Below, one piece after another: positions 1-5,869 of a stretch of DNA of 7,624 nucleotides. The DNA lies in NCBI GenBank assembly GCA_947380915.1, contig CANCSY010000146.1, forward strand, positions 1 to 7,624, in the 5' to 3' direction. This DNA is from Beijerinckiaceae bacterium. GTDB taxonomy: Bacteria > Pseudomonadota > Alphaproteobacteria > Rhizobiales > Beijerinckiaceae. The position numbers and the translations under genes are program-made. The notes under the pieces are model-generated. The model saw only the letters and a program-made list of their open reading frames with translations. It had not been told where the DNA came from and did no database searches. Every line of letters starts with the position of its first letter. Within the stretch, counting starts at the first letter, position 1.

Positions 1-975
1 GGCGGCCATCTCATCATGACCGTGGGAGCGGCGATGGGGGCGACGCTGTTGCTGTGCTGGTCGCAGGTGCAGTCGCTCTGGGGCCTCTACGCCATCTGGG
101 CCTGCATGGGCGTGGCCCAGGGCTTTTCGCTGGGCATGGTGCCCGCCGCCGTGGTGACAGCCAATGTGCGCGATTACCGGCGGGGGCTCGCCTATGTGTC
201 CTTCTTCTCCGCACTCGCGGGCACCATCGCCATTCCCCTCGTAAGCCTGCTCATCTCGGCCGTGGGCTGGCGCCATTCGCTGATGGTGCAGGCGGGGGTG
301 CAACTGCTGGGGCCGGTCTGCGTCAACGCCATCATCCTGCGCGGCACGCGGGGCGGCTCGGGCGAGCGCGGCAAGGCGGGCGCTGCGAGGGAACCCTCGC
401 CCGTGGGCGCCATCATGCGCACGCGCGCCTTCTGGTTTCTGGCGGTGGCTTGCAGCATCCACTGGTTCACCTCCATGGGCCTGTCCATGCATATCCTGCC
501 GCTCATGCAGGAGCGGGGCATGAGCCTGCAGACCTCCGTGGCGCTGATGATGATCAATGGCCCTGCGGCCGTCGTGGGGCGGCTGATGATGTTCTTTCTG
601 GTGCCGGGCAATTCGGGGATCGTCACCGGGCGCTTCATGTTCCCCATGTTCGCAGCGGGCACGTTGATGCTGGCCCTGGCTTCGGATTTCACCAGTTTCG
701 TCGCCTATGCAGTGACCTTCGGCATGTCGGCGGGGGTGCTGATGATCGTGCGCCAGACCAGCGTGGCCGAGATTTTCGGCACACGGGGCTATGGAGCGAT
801 CTCGGGCGCGCTGGCCACCGTCTCCATCGTGCCGCGCACCACGGGCGCCCTGGCGTTGGCCATCATTCACGACTGGTTCGGCAGCTACGATGTTGTGGTG
901 TGGATCCTGTTCGGCCTGACGCTGGTGGGCACGGCGGCCTTCTATCTGGCGGCGGCGTCGCGGCGGGGGGATTAA
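1..975 (+). CDS. MFS transporter, 3' portion (5' end outside window)
   Basis: The reading frame is open from the first base and closes with TAA at 973-975, so the gene starts upstream of the window; the ATG at 16 is internal. About 324 residues are visible. They contain four hydrophobic segments, then a basic/Gly-rich hydrophilic stretch at about visible residues 114-135 (typical of the central cytoplasmic loop between TM6 and TM7), then six more hydrophobic segments. This fits TM3 to TM12 of a 12-TM major facilitator, with TM1-TM2 missing. The segment AEIFGTRGYGAISGALA near the TM10-TM11 loop resembles the oxalate/formate or monocarboxylate-type MFS branch (family knowledge); the substrate cannot be told. 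It would act in the inner membrane. It converges on the CDGSH gene, and nothing suggests a functional link. The MFS assignment is firm; the subfamily is a guess. Confidence 0.88.
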   Translation, partial: GGHLIMTVGAAMGATLLLCWSQVQSLWGLYAIWACMGVAQGFSLGMVPAAVVTANVRDYRRGLAYVSFFSALAGTIAIPLVSLLISAVGWRHSLMVQAGVQLLGPVCVNAIILRGTRGGSGERGKAGAAREPSPVGAIMRTRAFWFLAVACSIHWFTSMGLSMHILPLMQERGMSLQTSVALMMINGPAAVVGRLMMFFLVPGNSGIVTGRFMFPMFAAGTLMLALASDFTSFVAYAVTFGMSAGVLMIVRQTSVAEIFGTRGYGAISGALATVSIVPRTTGALALAIIHDWFGSYDVVVWILFGLTLVGTAAFYLAAASRRGD

Positions 976-981
976 CGCAAA

Positions 982-1029
982 CGGCGGCCCGCAAGGGAGC
1001 CGCCGCGTAAAATCTCGGAAGTGATTTTA
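982..1029. terminator. Hairpins between convergent genes, possible terminator
   Basis: The 54-bp gap between the convergent MFS and CDGSH stop codons holds two inverted repeats. A GC-rich one pairs CGGCGGC (982-988) with GCCGCCG (999-1005), and two more C-G pairs can form inside it past a one-base bulge. An AT-rich one pairs TAAAATC (1008-1014) with GATTTTA (1023-1029). Read on the minus strand, the GC-rich stem is followed by TTTGCGTT, a weak U-tract, so it most plausibly ends the CDGSH transcript. On the plus strand no clean T-run follows the GC stem. The pairing is seen directly; the terminator role is inferred. Confidence 0.5.
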
Positions 1030-1287
1030 TCAGATCTTGCCGTGGGTGCCGTCGCACAGGGGGCGGTTCACCGATTCCTTGCAACCGCAGAAATAGGCCT
1101 TGCCGTCCTTCGGCGCGGTGTAGCGGATGGGGCTGATGGTGCTGCCGGCCTTGTGGGCGCCGTCGCAGAAGGGCTGCTTCTTGGACAGGCCGCAGGCGCA
1201 CCAGGTGTAGTTCTTGCCGGCTTCGACATCGACCGCATAGGGAGCCTTCTGGGCGGCGACGGGGTGGGTGAGCTTGCTGTCGGACAT
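1030..1287 (-). CDS. Tandem CDGSH iron-sulfur domain protein
   Basis: This 85-residue protein is almost entirely two CDGSH-type [2Fe-2S] motifs. The first is C30-x-C32-x2-S35-x3-P39-x-C41-D-G-A-H45; the second is C67-x-C69-x2-S72-x3-P76-x-C78-D-G-T-H82. Each supplies the three Cys and one His ligand set of the mitoNEET/Miner family, and the tandem arrangement is that of the soluble Miner2/CISD3-like bacterial proteins. No signal peptide or membrane segment is present, so it is likely a cytosolic electron-transfer or Fe-S/redox sensor protein; its partner is unknown. The ATG is supported by a near-perfect AGGAGG Shine-Dalgarno (1292-1297) four bases upstream. It follows glyQ on the same strand after 109 bp, so co-transcription is possible, but its own strong RBS and an upstream direct repeat would also fit separate control. 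Confidence 0.93.
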   Translation of the reverse strand: MSDSKLTHPVAAQKAPYAVDVEAGKNYTWCACGLSKKQPFCDGAHKAGSTISPIRYTAPKDGKAYFCGCKESVNRPLCDGTHGKI

Positions 1288-1297
1288 GTTTCCTCCT

Positions 1298-1323
1298 GGG
1301 AGCCTGCTATTGGGGAGCCTGCT
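1298..1323. repeat. Short direct repeat, 11 bp at 15-bp period
   Basis: The 11-mer GGGAGCCTGCT occurs at 1298-1308 and again at 1313-1323, immediately upstream of the Shine-Dalgarno of the CDGSH gene (transcribed leftward). In the transcript it reads AGCAGGCTCCC twice, so the CUCC parts could pair with the GGAGG of the ribosome binding site. The repeat is seen directly; any regulatory role is speculation. Confidence 0.55.
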
Positions 1324-1396
1324 GGTTTGGCCGGCGTAGGGCCTATTGTTCTGGCTGCGCCGGTTTTGTCCAGCCCGAACCGTGATCTCCTGCGCT

Positions 1397-2311
1397 TCAG
1401 GCGGCGCCGCCCGCCTCCGTCTTGAGCCAGGCCGCGCCGCAGGCCTTGGCCAGCTCGCGCACCCGCAGAATATAGCTCTGCCGTTCCGTGACCGAAATCA
1501 CCCCCCGGGCGTCCAGCAGGTTGAACCGGTGCGACGCTTTGATGCACTGGTCATAGGCGGGCAGGACCATCTCGTGCCGCTCGCCCTTGTCGCCTTTTTC
1601 CAGCAGGGCCTTGCACTCGGCCTCGGCGTCGCGGAACTGGCGGAACAGGGCCTCGGTGTCGGCGTGTTCGAAGTTGTGGCGGGAATATTCCTTCTCCGCC
1701 TGCAGGAAAACGTCGCCGTAGGAGATGCGGTCGTCGCCTTCAAGGCCATTGAAATTGAGGTCGTAGACATTCTCCACGCCCTGCACATACATGGCCAGGC
1801 GCTCCAGCCCGTAGGTCAGCTCGCCCGAAACCGGCGCGCATTCGATGCCCGCCACCTGCTGGAAATAGGTGAACTGGCTGACTTCCATGCCGTCGCACCA
1901 GCATTCCCAGCCAAGGCCCCAGGCGCCCAGCGTGGGGCTCTCCCAGTCGTCCTCGACGAAGCGGATGTCATGCAGGGCGGCGTCCACGCCGATGGCGGCC
2001 AGAGAGCGCAGGTAGAGGTCCTGCAGGTCGGGCGGGGAGGGCTTCAGGATCACCTGAAACTGGTAATAATGCTGGAGCCGGTTGGGATTTTCTCCATAGC
2101 GCCCGTCCTTGGGGCGGCGCGAGGGCTGCACATAGGCGGCCTTCCAGGGCTTGCTTCCCAGCGAGCGCAGGGTGGTGGCGGGATGGAAGGTGCCGGCGCC
2201 CACCTCCATGTCATAGGGCTGCAAAATCACGCAGCCCTGCTCCGCCCAGAAACGCTGGAGCGTGAGAATAAGGCCCTGAAAGGACCGGGCGGGATCAAGC
2301 GATGGCGACAT
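1397..2311 (-). CDS. glyQ: Glycyl-tRNA synthetase alpha subunit
   Basis: This is a 304-residue protein of normal length for the alpha chain of the bacterial alpha2-beta2 glycyl-tRNA synthetase, the class II subunit that activates glycine with ATP and passes it to tRNA-Gly in the cytoplasm. Recognisable conserved blocks are [20 protein letters not shown] (21-40), the motif-2 region with [20 protein letters not shown] (65-84), [20 protein letters not shown] (131-150), and the motif-3 region [15 protein letters not shown] (163-177) with the class II Arg at 171. The ATG at 2311 is preceded by AGGG (2319-2322) at seven bases and by a good promoter. The C-terminal tail is Ala/Gly-rich. The beta-subunit gene glyS, often next to glyQ, is not downstream here: a CDGSH gene follows and then a convergent MFS gene. 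Identification is very secure. Confidence 0.98.
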   Translation of the reverse strand: MSPSLDPARSFQGLILTLQRFWAEQGCVILQPYDMEVGAGTFHPATTLRSLGSKPWKAAYVQPSRRPKDGRYGENPNRLQHYYQFQVILKPSPPDLQDLYLRSLAAIGVDAALHDIRFVEDDWESPTLGAWGLGWECWCDGMEVSQFTYFQQVAGIECAPVSGELTYGLERLAMYVQGVENVYDLNFNGLEGDDRISYGDVFLQAEKEYSRHNFEHADTEALFRQFRDAEAECKALLEKGDKGERHEMVLPAYDQCIKASHRFNLLDARGVISVTERQSYILRVRELAKACGAAWLKTEAGGAA

Positions 2312-2337
2312 GGTGGAGCCCTGATGATGTGGCGCGC

Positions 2338-2366
2338 AACCTATTGGCGCAGGCGGCGCCGGTCAA
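2338..2366 (-). promoter_or_regulatory. Sigma-70-type promoter for glyQ
   Basis: On the minus strand, TTGACC (2366-2361) is followed by exactly 17 bp and then TAGGTT (2343-2338), a good match to a vegetative promoter with a near-consensus -35. Transcription would start about 20 bases before the glyQ ATG at 2311, giving a short leader that carries the AGGG ribosome binding site. The elements are visible; activity is inferred. Confidence 0.6.
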
Positions 2367-2513
2367 CGGGGAAGGAACTGGCGCGGCCCGGGAGAGGCGC
2401 CAAGATGAACGCCAGATGAACAGACTGCTCAGGCCCGGTTCAGGCGACAAGGTTCATATTTTGACTACGTCTGGCGGAATGCACATTCGGTCGGGCGTTT
2501 CCTCCCGCCCTTG

Positions 2514-2540
2514 CCGGCCCTTTTCGGGGCCGGTTTTTTT
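2514..2540 (+). terminator. Strong rho-independent terminator with no upstream gene
   Basis: A perfect 7-bp stem CCGGCCC (2514-2520) and GGGCCGG (2527-2533) with a TTTTCG loop is followed directly by seven T residues (2534-2540) on the plus strand. This is the clearest intrinsic terminator in the window. The nearest upstream plus-strand gene is the MFS gene, which stops about 1.5 kb away and has two oppositely transcribed genes in between. The terminator therefore ends a short unannotated transcript, attenuates the leader of the binding-protein gene at 2666, or blocks antisense transcription through this gap. Confidence 0.85.
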
Positions 2541-2654
2541 GTGAGGACAGGTGCGGCGTCCTCTCCCGTTTCGATCACTTTTCAGGTGGATCGGCTTTCG
2601 CCCCCCTTTCCTGAAACGCAGCCTTGGGGCATGGTCCACCCCCGACAACCTGCC

Positions 2655-2660
2655 GGAGAA
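2655..2660 (+). promoter_or_regulatory. Shine-Dalgarno that fixes a TTG start
   Basis: GGAGAA lies five bases before the TTG at 2666-2668. The other in-frame start, a TTG at 2624, has no purine-rich site before it and would place 14 extra residues ahead of a normal signal peptide. This site is why the binding protein is started at 2666. Confidence 0.7.
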
Positions 2661-2665
2661 GCGCC

Positions 2666-3736
2666 TTGAAGACGATAGCCACCGCCACCGCCCTCGTTAT
2701 GTCGCTGGGTATCGCCCAGCCCGCCGTCGCCCAGGCGCCGGCCGATTTCTTCAAGGGCAAGACCCTGACGATCTATGTGGGCCTGTCTGCGGGTGGCGGC
2801 TACGACATGAATGCGCGCCTCGTCAGCCGCCATATCGGCAAATATATCCCCGGCAATCCTGCGGTCGTGGTGCGCAACATGCCCGGCGCCGGCGGCCTTG
2901 TGATGACCAACCACGTCTCCAATGTCGCGCCGCGAGACGGGCTGCATCTGGGCGCCCCGCAGCGCGGCGTGCCCTTCGAGCCCCTGCTGGGACAGGACTC
3001 CAAGGCCAAATTCGATCCGCGCACCCTGAACTGGATCGGCAGCGTGAACTCCGACACCAGCATCGCTCTGGTCCACAAGCGCACGGGCATCAAGACCTGG
3101 CAGGATCTGCGCAATCGCGACACGATCATCGCGGGCACCGGGGTCGGCACCGAAAGCGTGGTCGTGCCCTATGTGCTGCGCAATCTCATGGGCCTGAAGT
3201 TCAAGGTCATCGCTGGCTTCCCCGGGGGGAGCGAAATGAACCTGTCCATGGCGCGCGGCGAGGTGGACGGTCGCGGCACCTTCTCCTGGACCAGCCTGAA
3301 GCCCAATTACAAGGAATGGGTCGAAAGCGGCGATTACGTGATGCTGTTTCAGATGGGCCTGCGCAAGCACAAGGAATTGCCGGATGTGCCGCTGGTCATC
3401 GATCTGGCTGATTCGGAAGACCTGAAGCGTTTGCTGAAAGTGCAGTTCACCGCCTTCGAACTCGGCCGCCCCATCTTCGCCTCCGAGGGCGTCCCTGCCG
3501 ACCGCATCGCCACCCTGCGCAAGGCCTTCGACGAGTCCATGAGGGACAAGGACCTGATGGTGGAAGCCGAAAAGAGCGACCAGGAAGTCAATCCCATGTC
3601 CGGGCAGGAGATGCAGGAAATCTTCAAGGAGATCTACGAAACCCCGAAGGATCTGATCGCCCGTCTGGCGGCGGCTTCGGTGGAGAAGGCGGATCTGAAG
3701 ATCCTCGAGGGCGCCGCCAAGGGCGGATCGGAATAG
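2666..3736 (+). CDS. Bug/TctC-family tripartite tricarboxylate transporter substrate-binding protein, orphan
   Basis: The product is a 356-residue periplasmic binding protein. Started at the TTG with a good GGAGAA site, it opens with a classic Sec signal peptide: MK, a hydrophobic core at about residues 4-18, and an AVA site at 20-22 for signal peptidase I. The mature part begins PADFFKGKTLTIYVGLSAGG and carries the Bug-family GGGYDMNAR (43-51) and PGAGG (73-77) motifs, then the usual two-lobed alpha/beta fold. Members bind carboxylates or other small organic acids and deliver them to a TctA/TctB membrane pair, or act as sensors (family knowledge). No tctA or tctB is in the window, so it is an orphan, which is common for this family. 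The ligand cannot be inferred. The next gene on the same strand is 129 bp away beyond a hairpin, so co-transcription is doubtful. A start at TTG 2624 cannot be wholly excluded. Confidence 0.88.
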   Translation: MKTIATATALVMSLGIAQPAVAQAPADFFKGKTLTIYVGLSAGGGYDMNARLVSRHIGKYIPGNPAVVVRNMPGAGGLVMTNHVSNVAPRDGLHLGAPQRGVPFEPLLGQDSKAKFDPRTLNWIGSVNSDTSIALVHKRTGIKTWQDLRNRDTIIAGTGVGTESVVVPYVLRNLMGLKFKVIAGFPGGSEMNLSMARGEVDGRGTFSWTSLKPNYKEWVESGDYVMLFQMGLRKHKELPDVPLVIDLADSEDLKRLLKVQFTAFELGRPIFASEGVPADRIATLRKAFDESMRDKDLMVEAEKSDQEVNPMSGQEMQEIFKEIYETPKDLIARLAAASVEKADLKILEGAAKGGSE

Positions 3737-3781
3737 CATTTTGCGAGGCGCTTTCGTCTGGCGCCTGCAACGCCCCGGATA

Positions 3782-3807
3782 TGCCCATGCGAGCCATCGC
3801 ATGGGCA
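3782..3807 (+). terminator. Probable terminator hairpin after binding-protein gene
   Basis: A perfect 10-bp inverted repeat, TGCCCATGCG (3782-3791) with CGCATGGGCA (3798-3807) and a six-base loop, sits 45 bp past the stop codon of the binding-protein gene and is followed by ATTTGTTG, an imperfect T-tract. A smaller stem AGGCGC/GCGCCT (3746-3751 with 3761-3766) precedes it. It probably separates this gene from the acyltransferase downstream; the weak T-run makes full termination uncertain. Confidence 0.55.
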
Positions 3808-3812
3808 ATTTG

Positions 3813-3841
3813 TTGAAAGGAAATATTTCAGTTAGTAGCTG
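3813..3841 (+). promoter_or_regulatory. Possible promoter for the acyltransferase gene
   Basis: An AT-rich stretch follows the hairpin. TTGAAA (3813-3818) with a 17-bp spacer leads to TAGCTG (3836-3841); an alternative pairing is TTGTTG (3810-3815) with TAGTAG (3833-3838). Neither -10 is good. The local AT richness and the need for a start after the hairpin are the main support. Confidence 0.3.
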
Positions 3842-3865
3842 AGCCCATCATTTCCTGAGGTTTCT

Positions 3866-5842
3866 ATGGGCTTGGATCGAAATCACAGGCGCGACGTCGA
3901 CGGCCTGAGAGCTGTAGCGGTTCTATTCGTTTTCCTGTTCCATCTTGATTTTGCTTTTGCTTCGGGAGGCTTTGTCGGCGTTGATGTCTTTTATGTGATC
4001 TCGGGGTTTGTCATTTTCCGCAGCATTCAGGACGCGCCTTTATATGATCGGCGTTTGGTTCTGGCCTTTTACTGGCGCCGCGTCAGGCGTCTCCTCCCCG
4101 CGCTTCTTTTCACGATCGCGTTTTGCCTCATGGTCGGCCATGTCGTTTTGACCCCGACTGAATATATCGCCACCGCACGATCGGGGCTCGCCGCCGTCTT
4201 CTCCGTCTCCAATATCTATTTCGCCGATACGCTGTCCTATTTCGCCGATGGCGCGCGGACCTTGCCGCTTCTGCACACCTGGTCGCTGGGCATTGAAGAG
4301 CAATTCTATCTTGTCATTCCCTGGGCGCTGGTTCTGCTGGCGCGCCTTGATAAAAGAGAGAGGCTTTTCGCCGCTATAGCCGCGATCTCCCTTCTGTCCT
4401 TCATCTACAACATCTTCTCGAGCTACCTGGGCTTTGACGAGCGCCACGCCTTCTACATGCCCATGTCCCGATTCTGGGAAATTGGCGTTGGCGCGCTCGT
4501 GGCGCTGATGGAGAAGAAGGGGCTGTCGTCGCCGAGGTTTTCCGGGTTGTTTTCGCTCTTCGGCGCTGCGGGATTGGCGCTGAGTTTCCTCATCATTGAT
4601 CCGCGCATGGTCTTTCCCGGATTTGCGGCGCTTTTGCCGGTTTTCGCCACGGGCCTGCTGATCCTGGCCCAGCCCGGCAAGCAAGCGCTCCAGATGCGGA
4701 TCCTGGGCTGCGGTCCCGCGCAGTTTTTCGGACGGATTTCCTATTCTCTTTATCTCCATCATTGGCCTCCCATCGTCCTGATCGGGCTGCTGCTGGGCCG
4801 CGATTTCGAACTCCATGAAAAATGGCTGATCCTGCTGGTCACCACGCTGAGCGCATACGCAAGCTGGCGGTTCATCGAGGTTCCCTTCCGTGACCCCGCA
4901 GTGATGGGAACGCGCGCTTTTTCCATCGCGCTGGGCCTGATGATGCTGGCGATCCTGTCCGCAGCAGGCGCCATCCTCTTCACCAAAGGCGCCATCCACC
5001 GGCTCAATCCGGCGGCGCTTTCCGTCCATGCCGGGCGTCATTCCGGCGATGAGGACATCCAGTGCAAGGCCTATGAGGCGTTCCCGCAGATTCGCCGCGC
5101 GGGCGCCTGCGCGGTCGCCGCGTCCAGTCCTCCGGTCGACTATATTCTGTGGGGGGATTCCCATGCCGGCGTCTACACCAGGCGCCTTGGCGCCGACCTC
5201 GCCGGCGCGGGCTTCTCTGGATTTGCCGTTGAAATGTCCGATTGTCCGCCCGTTCTGGACGTGCATTTTTCCAAGCGGAAAAACCAGAGGGAATGCGAGC
5301 AACTCTCGGACGCCATTCTGGATTGGGCGCAACAGGGCAAGGTGAAGGTTCTCATTCTCAGCAGTCGCTGGGCCATGCTGGCCTCCGACCATCGCTCGCC
5401 CGCAGAAGGGGTGCTGCCCAAGAAAATCTATGCAAACGCCGATGGGGCCGAACTGACTTTTGAAAAAGCCTTTGACGCCACGATCAGGAAACTCGCGCAG
5501 ATCGGGGTCAAGATCCTCATCATCGGCCCATCGCCAGAGTTTCATTTTGACGTGCCGAACGCTCTCATTCGTTCGCTGCAACTGAACATCAGGATGCCGG
5601 TGCTTCATCGGCGCGATTTCGACGCGCGCCAGCGGATCATTCTGGGAACATTCGAGAAGATGGAACGTGAGCCGAGTGTCGCGGTTTTCTACCCCCATCG
5701 GACCCTGTGTTCGGAAGCGTCATGCCTGTCGCAGGTCGATAACATCCCGCTGTATGTGGATGACGATCATCTGGGCCCGCAGGGCGTTGCGCGCCTGACG
5801 CCGTCGATTGTGGAGACTTTCAGGAAACTGCGGGGCGGCTGA
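3866..5842 (+). CDS. OafA-type membrane acyltransferase fused to C-terminal SGNH domain
   Basis: A 658-residue protein with the two-part build of surface-glycan O-acetyltransferases. Residues about 8-375 are an acyltransferase-3 domain with some ten or more membrane segments; it shows DGLRA with R15, ten residues, then H26 (the R-x10-H signature), the basic WRRVRRLLPAL (70-80), LLHTWSLGIEEQFYL (135-149) and SYSLYLHHWP (292-301). Residues about 395-655 are an SGNH hydrolase-like domain, with GDSH (430-433) as block I nucleophile, SSRW (499-502), and the C-terminal catalytic DDDH (632-635). Several Cys (400, 415, 460, 477, 615, 620) suit periplasmic disulphides. By family knowledge it moves acetyl or another acyl group across the inner membrane onto O-antigen, exopolysaccharide or peptidoglycan; the acceptor is unknown, as no glycan genes are nearby. 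The ATG has TGAGG (3856-3860) five bases upstream. Its first few hundred bases are more T-rich than the neighbours, hinting at acquisition. Confidence 0.93.
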   Translation: MGLDRNHRRDVDGLRAVAVLFVFLFHLDFAFASGGFVGVDVFYVISGFVIFRSIQDAPLYDRRLVLAFYWRRVRRLLPALLFTIAFCLMVGHVVLTPTEYIATARSGLAAVFSVSNIYFADTLSYFADGARTLPLLHTWSLGIEEQFYLVIPWALVLLARLDKRERLFAAIAAISLLSFIYNIFSSYLGFDERHAFYMPMSRFWEIGVGALVALMEKKGLSSPRFSGLFSLFGAAGLALSFLIIDPRMVFPGFAALLPVFATGLLILAQPGKQALQMRILGCGPAQFFGRISYSLYLHHWPPIVLIGLLLGRDFELHEKWLILLVTTLSAYASWRFIEVPFRDPAVMGTRAFSIALGLMMLAILSAAGAILFTKGAIHRLNPAALSVHAGRHSGDEDIQCKAYEAFPQIRRAGACAVAASSPPVDYILWGDSHAGVYTRRLGADLAGAGFSGFAVEMSDCPPVLDVHFSKRKNQRECEQLSDAILDWAQQGKVKVLILSSRWAMLASDHRSPAEGVLPKKIYANADGAELTFEKAFDATIRKLAQIGVKILIIGPSPEFHFDVPNALIRSLQLNIRMPVLHRRDFDARQRIILGTFEKMEREPSVAVFYPHRTLCSEASCLSQVDNIPLYVDDDHLGPQGVARLTPSIVETFRKLRGG

Positions 5843-5869
5843 TTGGGGGCGACTTTGGTTGCTTGCCGC

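Larger units (their letters stand above)
2312..2665. other. 354-bp intergenic region between divergent glyQ and binding-protein genes
   Basis: I see no credible gene here. Going rightward it holds the glyQ ribosome binding site and promoter (2319-2366), a lone -35-like TTGACT (2461-2466, plus strand) without a convincing -10, a small GC hairpin GGGCG/CGCCC (2493-2497 with 2506-2510), a strong plus-strand intrinsic terminator (2514-2540), a GAGGAC/GTCCTC inverted repeat just after it, an inverted repeat TTTCAGG/CCTGAAA (2580-2586 with 2610-2616), and the Shine-Dalgarno of the next gene (2655-2660). A 42-codon ATG frame at 2416-2544 runs through the terminator and is probably chance. Confidence 0.6.

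Noticed and set aside
1331..1363. CCGGCG/CGCCGG inverted repeat followed by TTTT on the plus strand
   Set aside because: The arms are only 6 bp with a 21-base loop, and no plus-strand transcript is expected here. It is probably chance in GC-rich DNA.
1346..2419. 357-codon open frame on the plus strand
   Set aside because: It is antisense to glyQ, which is unmistakable. No domain is recognisable in it.
2416..2544. 42-codon ATG frame as a possible leader peptide or small protein
   Set aside because: No Shine-Dalgarno is visible before the ATG, and its last third is encoded by the terminator stem and T-run, a common cause of spurious short frames. There is no run of a regulatory amino acid.
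2580..2616. TTTCAGG/CCTGAAA inverted repeat upstream of the binding-protein gene
   Set aside because: The 7-bp arms are 23 bases apart with no symmetry in between and no match to a regulator site I know. It is listed only as part of the intergenic region.
2624..2700. Twin-arginine signal peptide on the longer form of the binding protein
   Set aside because: The RR lies before the better-supported start at 2666, the motif lacks the usual Phe, and the sequence from 2666 is a complete Sec signal by itself.
2582..3808. 408-codon open frame on the minus strand
   Set aside because: It is antisense to the binding-protein gene, is low-complexity in Gln/His/Gly/Asp, has no family motif, and its stop region extends into the leader. 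The plus strand has the signal peptide and Bug motifs.
4040..5698. 552-codon open frame on the minus strand
   Set aside because: It lies wholly antisense to the acyltransferase-SGNH gene, whose motifs are intact end to end. The translation is rich in Arg, Gln, Glu and Asp, without any recognisable domain, as expected of the shadow of a GC-rich gene.
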